Assembly: GCF_001754075.1 (NCBI RefSeq)
Contig: NZ_MIEH01000018.1
Coordinates: forward strand, 496,001 to 560,000
From: Merdimonas faecis
GTDB taxonomy: Bacteria; Bacillota; Clostridia; Lachnospirales; Lachnospiraceae
Direction: 5' to 3'
DNA: 64,000 nt
Positions 59,447 through 64,000 of this stretch are shown here, in pieces. How positions within the stretch are numbered: the first letter of the stretch is position 1; each line of letters opens with the position of its first letter. A program made the position numbers and the translations under genes. The notes beneath the pieces are model-generated. The model was not told the DNA's origin. It saw only the letters and a list, made by a program, of their open reading frames with translations, and ran no database searches.

Positions 59447-59705
59447 AATCAGATATCCGTGTTACCACCTAAATTCAGAGAATTTTTCTCTGCACTCTGC
59501 CGATACGGGAAATAATAAAAGCTTTTCCGATACCGTTCCCCTGTAACGTGGGGAAATACGTTGAAGTCTACTTGAAGCTTTCCTCTTTCGGTTCACTGCT
59601 CGAAGGCTACTTCCATAATCTCTTCACGAAGGTTCACACCACCCACCTTCTCTCTTGGCATTCGACGACTATGTACTCCTCCTTGTCACTGCATTTCGCT
59701 GAATA
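59412..59705 (-). ncRNA. T-box leader of ilvB-ilvN
   Basis: A leader of about 290 nt with the T-box sequence AGGTGGTAACACGG (59470-59457), whose bulge pairs with uncharged tRNA acceptor ends, just upstream of the terminator. The Stem I region includes AGAGAGAAGGTGGG and a putative specifier loop GGAAGTAGCC flanked by TCGAA/TTCGA. The codon after GAA is GTA, so tRNA-Val would be sensed. Codon assignment is less sure than the T-box itself. Confidence 0.9.
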
Positions 59706-59714
59706 ATTATCACT

Positions 59715-59743
59715 ATTATATTCATATTTTCTACTATTGTCAA
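59715..59743 (-). promoter_or_regulatory. Promoter of the T-box ilvBN transcript
   Basis: Minus-strand TTGACA (59743-59738), 17 bp, TATAAT (59720-59715), a consensus promoter just before the leader. It overlaps the 3' end region of the glycosyltransferase gene by less than 20 bp distance. Confidence 0.92.
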
Positions 59744-59759
59744 TCTATTTACTGCAGAT

Positions 59760-60977
59760 TTATAAAATTCCCACTGCTTTTCCCACTCTGGCAGCCACCT
59801 GCTCCCACCGGATTCTTCTAAGATCTGCTGCCGGCTTCCGCAGATTTCCCTGTTCCTGTACTGCCCTTGCTGCTGTCCAGAGGCTCTCGGCCAGCCGCTG
59901 TTCAAATCCAGGAAGATCCTCCTCGACCGGCTCATCTACCCCCCTCATTCTGGGCGGCCTGACATAAAGCACATCTGCCCCTGGCGCACATTCTGTCAGC
60001 CAGGGCCTGATCCCTGGAAGGTCTGTCATCACCACACGGTCTCCGCAGGCTAAAGCTTCTACCGGAGTCAGCGGAAGTCCCTCACAGAAGGAGGGCAGCA
60101 CAAATATGTCACACATATTATATAGCTTTGCCAGATTCTGCTGCGAAAGCTTTCCCAAAAACTTTACCGGGTAGCGGCATCTTCTTGCCAGCGCCCTCGC
60201 CTCTTCATACTCCTTCTGGTTGCCGGCTCCTCCTGCCAGGAAAAGATGGATCCTCTCTGTTCTGTAGGGCAGATGCTCCATTGCCCTTAGAAGACTCATT
60301 ACACCTTTTTTCTCCGCAATCTTGCCCGCATAGGCGATCCGGATCTCTGACCCGTTCCGCTTTCTTTCACTCTGGAAAAAGATCCGATCATTATATCCAA
60401 TCCCCACCACATGGATTTTGCCCGTGTCCGCGCCATAGATTTCCGAGATCATGGCTGTCTGGGCAGCCTGCAGAGCAAAAATACCGTCAAGATCACAGAT
60501 CTGTTCTGCGATAAAAGAACGCTGCAAAGGATTTTTCTGCATCTGCCGCAAATCTGTATTATGGCAGAATCCATAGACCCTTCTCTCCGGATAGTGCTTG
60601 CGCACCAGTGCAGTCAGAAGATACAGGTGGTGGCATAAGATCACATCCGGCTGGAGCTTACGCACTGCCTGATCGATTACCTTTAAAAATGCCTGACTAA
60701 ACTGTGCCGTCATCTCTTCTGTCATATCACAGTATCTGGTGCTGCGGTAGGGCATTTCATCCGACATCCCCGCCACCGGGAACGGCAGATCTTCCGTTTC
60801 AAATCGTACCGGACAAAAACGGATGCCCTCTGGAAGTTCGGGCCGGTCTTCCGGCCCGATCCCGGCTACCGCTCCCTGTTCATATCCCTTGTCCGCAAAT
60901 GCACGGATCAGCTCTGTCATATAGACGCCGCTTCCTGTGCTGTCCGGCTTCTGGGCGCTGATACTTAAAATTCTCAT
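59760..60977 (-). CDS. Glycosyltransferase family 4 (GT-B)
   Basis: A 405-residue sugar transferase. The N-terminal Rossmann half begins MRILSISAQKPDSTGSGVYM (a donor-acceptor glycine loop) and the C-terminal half has IAYAGKIAEKKGVMSLLRAM, FLGKLSQQNLAKLYNMCDIF and the EX7E-like region SFCEGLPLTPVEALACG. Acceptor and sugar unknown; no other envelope gene is adjacent. It follows the DHFR gene with zero gap, ATG next to its stop, so it is part of that operon. Confidence 0.85.
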   Translation of the reverse strand: MRILSISAQKPDSTGSGVYMTELIRAFADKGYEQGAVAGIGPEDRPELPEGIRFCPVRFETEDLPFPVAGMSDEMPYRSTRYCDMTEEMTAQFSQAFLKVIDQAVRKLQPDVILCHHLYLLTALVRKHYPERRVYGFCHNTDLRQMQKNPLQRSFIAEQICDLDGIFALQAAQTAMISEIYGADTGKIHVVGIGYNDRIFFQSERKRNGSEIRIAYAGKIAEKKGVMSLLRAMEHLPYRTERIHLFLAGGAGNQKEYEEARALARRCRYPVKFLGKLSQQNLAKLYNMCDIFVLPSFCEGLPLTPVEALACGDRVVMTDLPGIRPWLTECAPGADVLYVRPPRMRGVDEPVEEDLPGFEQRLAESLWTAARAVQEQGNLRKPAADLRRIRWEQVAARVGKAVGIL

Positions 60978-61469
60978 TTATTTTTGAACCCTCTCATACA
61001 CGGTAAAATAATACTCCAGATCAAAACAGGTCTGTTCCTCACTGATTTTTGTCATCTGCCATTCGTCATCCTGATCCAGGCTTGGGAAATAGGTGTCTGC
61101 GTCAAAAGCATGATCGATCTTCGTTACCAATGCGGTATCACAATAGGGAAGCATGGCCCGGTAAATACTTTCTCCTCCGATCACAAAGACTTCTCCTTCA
61201 TACTTCTTACTCTCTTCCACAGCTTCTTCCACACTGTGAACCACCACGGCTCCCTTCACCTGATAATCCGGCTTTCTGGAGATCACGATATTCACCCGGT
61301 TCTTTAAAGGCTGTCCCTGCGGGAAACTCTCCAGGGTCTTACGTCCCATAATGACCACATTCCCCTGTGTGGTCTCCCGAAAGAACTTCATATCCGCCGG
61401 GATGCTCCACATCAGCTTATTATTCTTTCCAATCGCCCAGTTTTTGTCAACCGCAACAATTAATTTCAT
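60978..61469 (-). CDS. folA: Dihydrofolate reductase
   Basis: A 163-residue NADPH enzyme regenerating tetrahydrofolate. Typical motifs: LIVAVDKNWAIGKNNKLMWS, IPADMKFFRETTQGNVVIMG, RKTLESFP, and FVIGGESIYRAMLPYCD. It follows thyA by 13 bp, coupling dihydrofolate production by thymidylate synthase to its reduction. Confidence 0.95.
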   Translation of the reverse strand: MKLIVAVDKNWAIGKNNKLMWSIPADMKFFRETTQGNVVIMGRKTLESFPQGQPLKNRVNIVISRKPDYQVKGAVVVHSVEEAVEESKKYEGEVFVIGGESIYRAMLPYCDTALVTKIDHAFDADTYFPSLDQDDEWQMTKISEEQTCFDLEYYFTVYERVQK

Positions 61470-61482
61470 CTGTCCTGCCTCC

Positions 61483-62331
61483 TTATATTGCTACCGGAAT
61501 ATTCCGGATCTGTTCATGGGTCTGATAGTCGATCAGCTTCACGTCATCCGGCGTAAATTCATAGAAATCCTTTATTTCCGGATTCAGCCAGAATTTCGGC
61601 GCCGGCAGAGGTTCTCTTGAGATCAGTTCCCGGATCATCGGCACATGACGGTCATAAATATGTGCATCCGCGATCACATGCACCAGCTCTCCCACCTGCA
61701 TATCGCAGACCTGTGCCAGCATATGCATCAGCACAGAATACTGGCACACGTTCCAGTTATTGGCAGCCAGCACGTCATTGGATCTCTGGTTCAGGATTCC
61801 ATTCAGCACAAGCTTCTCGCTGTCCGGCTTCTTCGATACATTAAAGGTCATGCTATAGGCACATGGATACAGATTCATCTCGTGAAGATCCTGATGTACA
61901 TACAGGTTTGTCATGATCCGCCGGCTGTATGGATTATTTTTCAGGTCATAGATCACCCGGTCCACCTGGTCAAACAGGCCTTCCTTATACTGGTGCTTTA
62001 CCTGCATCTGATATCCGTAAGCCTTGCCGATAGAGCCGTCTTCATCTGCCCAGCTGTCCCAGATATGGCTGTTCAGATCATGAATGTTATTGGATTTTTT
62101 CTGCCAGATCCACAAAAGCTCGTCCGTACAGCTCTTGATTGCAGTCCGTCTGAGGGTCAGCGCCGGAAATTCTTTGGAAAGATCATACCGGTTGACCACG
62201 CCGAATTTCTTGATCGTATAAGCCGGTGTTCCATCCTCCCACACCGGACGTACCTTTTCTCCTCTTGTGTCCGTACCGTTTTCAATAATATCTGTACACA
62301 TTTCAATAAATACCTTATCTGCATAACTCAT
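61483..62331 (-). CDS. thyA: Thymidylate synthase ThyA
   Basis: A 282-residue enzyme methylating dUMP to dTMP with methylenetetrahydrofolate. The active-site Cys is in LYPCAYSMTFNV, with SRRIMTNLYVHQDLHEM (phosphate-binding Arg pair) before and RSNDVLAANNWNVCQYSVLM and HIYDRHVPMIRE after. Start at 62331 (MSYADKVFIE) follows GGAGG; a TTG six codons earlier is possible. First gene of thyA-folA-glycosyltransferase. Confidence 0.94.
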   Translation of the reverse strand: MSYADKVFIEMCTDIIENGTDTRGEKVRPVWEDGTPAYTIKKFGVVNRYDLSKEFPALTLRRTAIKSCTDELLWIWQKKSNNIHDLNSHIWDSWADEDGSIGKAYGYQMQVKHQYKEGLFDQVDRVIYDLKNNPYSRRIMTNLYVHQDLHEMNLYPCAYSMTFNVSKKPDSEKLVLNGILNQRSNDVLAANNWNVCQYSVLMHMLAQVCDMQVGELVHVIADAHIYDRHVPMIRELISREPLPAPKFWLNPEIKDFYEFTPDDVKLIDYQTHEQIRNIPVAI

Positions 62332-62385
62332 TTCAGCTACGTCCTCCAAATTTTTTTACTGTGACCAGTTTATCATGGATCGGGC

Positions 62386-62412
62386 ACAAAAAAAAGAGGG
62401 CATCGCCCTCTT
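62386..62412 (-). terminator. Terminator between the DUF2325 gene and thyA
   Basis: Minus-strand AAGAGGGC pairs with GCCCTCTT around GAT, followed by TTTTTTTT. Confidence 0.92.
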
Positions 62413-62427
62413 CCTGAAAATCCATCC

Positions 62428-62706
62428 TTACGTACAGCCCTGCAGAACATTTTCCAGCGCACTGGCACTGCTGCTGTGAGAACGCTCCACCCGGATCTGA
62501 TAGCGCTCCGCCTCTTTCAGCGCACAATGGACCATTTTATGGGCCACTGTAGAAGTAAAGAGGATGATCAGGTCCGGCTGTCCGATCTGAGTCTTTAAAT
62601 TTCCTGACATCCGGGTAAATACTTTTGCCTTACAGCGGTACTTCTTGCAAATCTGCTTATACTGCTGCTCCATCCGCTCATTCCCGCCAATGATCACAAC
62701 GCTCAT
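62428..62706 (-). CDS. DUF2325 domain protein
   Basis: A 92-residue small protein of the DUF2325 family, with the start MSVVIIGGNERMEQQYKQIC, the segment LIILFTSTVAHKMVHCALKE and RSHSSSASALENVL. The conserved His and Ser residues suggest a Rossmann-like ligand site. Function unknown. GAAAGGAATG precedes the ATG. Strong terminator follows. Confidence 0.85.
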   Translation of the reverse strand: MSVVIIGGNERMEQQYKQICKKYRCKAKVFTRMSGNLKTQIGQPDLIILFTSTVAHKMVHCALKEAERYQIRVERSHSSSASALENVLQGCT

Positions 62707-62769
62707 TCGATCATTCCTTTCTTTCTATGTACACGTCGTCCACTGCCTGTTCCCGTTATTTCCTGCTGC

Positions 62770-63198
62770 TTATACTGATACCATCTCTTTTCCGGCAGCT
62801 TTCAGTGCGTCTATTGCCGCGCCGTCCGGAGCTTCGTTGGCAATGATGCCCGCACCCGTCACCAGAATGGCGCCGGCATTCTTCATCCGTTCTTCCCAGT
62901 TCCGCATCCATTCTCCGTCTCCCCAGCCATAAGACCCGAAGAGCAGAATCTTTTTCCCTTTTACTTTTCCCTCAAGCTCTGCCACGAAAGGCTCCATCTC
63001 GCTTTCCTCCAGCTCTTCCGCTCCCATGGAAGGGCATCCCAGGGCAAACACTTCCTCACCTGCCAGGGCGTCTGCACTGACGCTGTCCACCGTGATCAAA
63101 GCGGCCTCTCCGCCTGCTTCTCTGATCCCGTCTGCCAGGGCATTTGCCATCGCCTCTGTGTTTCCGGTTCCGCTCCAGTATACGATTGAAATACTCAT
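62770..63198 (-). CDS. Flavodoxin
   Basis: A 142-residue short-chain flavodoxin. FMN phosphate loop VYWSGTGNTEAMANA, the 60s loop ALGCPSMGAEELEESEMEPF and LFGSYGWGDGEWMRNWEERM. It transfers electrons at low potential and often replaces ferredoxin when iron is scarce. Start at 63198 with AAAGGAGG upstream; the longer open frame is not supported. It lies directly after the DUF3793 gene and behind a Fur-like box. Confidence 0.94.
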   Translation of the reverse strand: MSISIVYWSGTGNTEAMANALADGIREAGGEAALITVDSVSADALAGEEVFALGCPSMGAEELEESEMEPFVAELEGKVKGKKILLFGSYGWGDGEWMRNWEERMKNAGAILVTGAGIIANEAPDGAAIDALKAAGKEMVSV

Positions 63199-63226
63199 AT
63201 TTCCAAATCCTCCTTTACTTCTGCAT

Positions 63227-63871
63227 TCATGCTGCATGAAACTCTGGTCTGTATACAATGTCCTGTATACTTTTCCCGGTCAAAAATTCATTAACTGCAC
63301 TGGTTTTGGCCTGATCGTACGCCAGAAAGGTCATCTGCGCCCGTTCTCTGTTGTGATACACCTTCCAATATCCGGCCAGCAGACATTCCTGTCCGCCGTT
63401 TTCAATAAAACCTCTCACATCCTCGATCGGGTAATCAAGAAAAACGCCGATTTCATGCGGAAAACACAAGTTTCGCCTGGAAGCTTCGCCAATCCTCTCT
63501 GCCAGGCGCCCGAATATCCTGTCGAGGTCCGGGCAAGGCTCACACGCATGACCATCGTTCTCTTCTGTCAGAATGTAACCAAATTCTTTTAAGAATTCAC
63601 GAATCTCTTTCCCCATAAGATACCGTTCCATTTCTTTTTCCCGGAATAAAATGACCAGACACCGCTCCTCACGGACAGCCAGCATCCTGTACGTGATCCC
63701 TGTCCCCTTCAATATCCCGCCAAGCATCCGACAGTGCCGGTGCTCCAGATTTGTGATGCAGGCAACCTTGATCCCTTTCAGCAGCGGGGCGCACTGCAGG
63801 ATCAGCTGAAACTGCAGCCTTCTGTTGATATTCTGGTCCGAGAGCATGTACGCTACCACCTCTACCGGCAT
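63227..63871 (-). CDS. DUF3793 family protein
   Basis: A 214-residue protein of the DUF3793 family, frequently paired with flavodoxin in Clostridia. Features: CAPLLKGIKVACITNLEHRH, CRMLGGILKGTGI, VILFREKEMERYL, CFPHEIGVFLDYPIEDVRGF and GYWKVYHNRERAQMTFLAYD. It carries several conserved Cys and His residues. Function unknown; pairing with flavodoxin and a Fur-like site suggests an iron-limitation role. Ends 28 bp before the flavodoxin start. Confidence 0.88.
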   Translation of the reverse strand: MPVEVVAYMLSDQNINRRLQFQLILQCAPLLKGIKVACITNLEHRHCRMLGGILKGTGITYRMLAVREERCLVILFREKEMERYLMGKEIREFLKEFGYILTEENDGHACEPCPDLDRIFGRLAERIGEASRRNLCFPHEIGVFLDYPIEDVRGFIENGGQECLLAGYWKVYHNRERAQMTFLAYDQAKTSAVNEFLTGKSIQDIVYRPEFHAA

Positions 63872-63922
63872 ATTTCATCCTCCAATCCGTCCGAAAAATT
63901 GACCGCGCTTTAATTTTGAGTT

Positions 63923-63937
63923 TGATTATCATTTGCA
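63923..63937. promoter_or_regulatory. Fur-box-like site before DUF3793-flavodoxin
   Basis: TGATTATCATTTGCA matches 11 of the 14 fixed positions of the Fur 7-1-7 consensus. It lies 52 bp upstream of the DUF3793 ATG, in the promoter region. Upstream of it the window ends. Confidence 0.6.
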
Positions 63938-64000
63938 TTTACAGTCTATCACAGGGATAGCCATATGGCAACCGCAGATGTTGATAGCATTTCTCATTTC

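Overview
The window reads as a chromosomal segment of a spore-forming, Gram-positive anaerobe of the Clostridia, most likely family Lachnospiraceae. The pointers are SpoVT, the SCIFF peptide and its radical SAM maturase next to a fused SecDF, DUF6465, DUF3793 and C_GCAxxG_C_C family proteins, strong AGGAGG ribosome sites, an FMN riboswitch, a T-box and CsoR control. This is inferred from gene families; no species is named.

Layout. 1-9.8 kb (minus strand) is a conserved housekeeping run: TIGR04086 membrane protein, scfA, scfB, secDF, recJ, apt, relA and a metallo-beta-lactamase fold hydrolase cut by the window edge. 9.8-12.2 kb holds spoVT, a flavin oxidoreductase, tRNA-Ala(CGC) and a RelE/ParE-type toxin-antitoxin pair with a perfect palindromic operator. 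12.2-20.9 kb holds export-type ABC genes: an ATPase with two FtsX-type permeases, an unusual protein joining a response-regulator receiver domain to an FtsX-like permease end, and a 1185-residue MacB-like ATPase-permease.

21-27.6 kb is an accessory, decaying stretch. It has a frameshifted flavodoxin lipoprotein, an iron alcohol dehydrogenase with a MerR-type 19-bp-spacer promoter, an ApbE lipoprotein, a flavodoxin scrap, an XRE repressor with an orphan promoter, a MerR regulator with the same operator as the dehydrogenase, and a two-component pair in which both partners carry frameshifts.

27.8-31.7 kb is the riboflavin operon ribD-ribE-ribBA-ribH behind an FMN riboswitch and two successive terminator hairpins. 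31.8-37.7 kb holds cdaR and glycerate kinase, a MarR regulator, clpC and mcsA. 37.8-39.6 kb is an Lsa-like ABC-F gene whose leader has a three-codon upstream ORF inside the terminator stem, the hallmark of ribosome-mediated antibiotic-responsive attenuation. 39.7-45.8 kb holds DUF6465, DegV, a prolyl-tRNA deacylase-like protein, a CsoR repressor with a P1B metal ATPase, a small protein kinase coupled to a zinc-ribbon protein, and a YqeY protein. A complete IS256-family element (45882-47361, with an 8-bp target duplication) lies between yqeY and its terminator. An AT-rich exonuclease-BRCT gene follows.

49.6-64 kb holds a C_GCAxxG_C_C protein, NAD synthetase, Hsp33, a methyltransferase, a YtrA-type GntR/ABC operon, ilvE, ilvB-ilvN behind a T-box (candidate specifier GTA, valine), a glycosyltransferase, DHFR, thymidylate synthase, DUF2325, and a flavodoxin-DUF3793 pair behind a Fur-like box.

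Three intergenic regions (37.76, 42.03 and 55.86 kb) carry members of one hairpin-forming repeat family built on GGGGACGTACAC. No CRISPR array, rRNA or prophage was seen. The items that most deserve a second look are the receiver-permease fusion, the ABC-F attenuator, the hairpin repeat family, the kinase/zinc-ribbon pair, the exonuclease-BRCT protein with its cysteine-rich tail, and the shared MerR operator.
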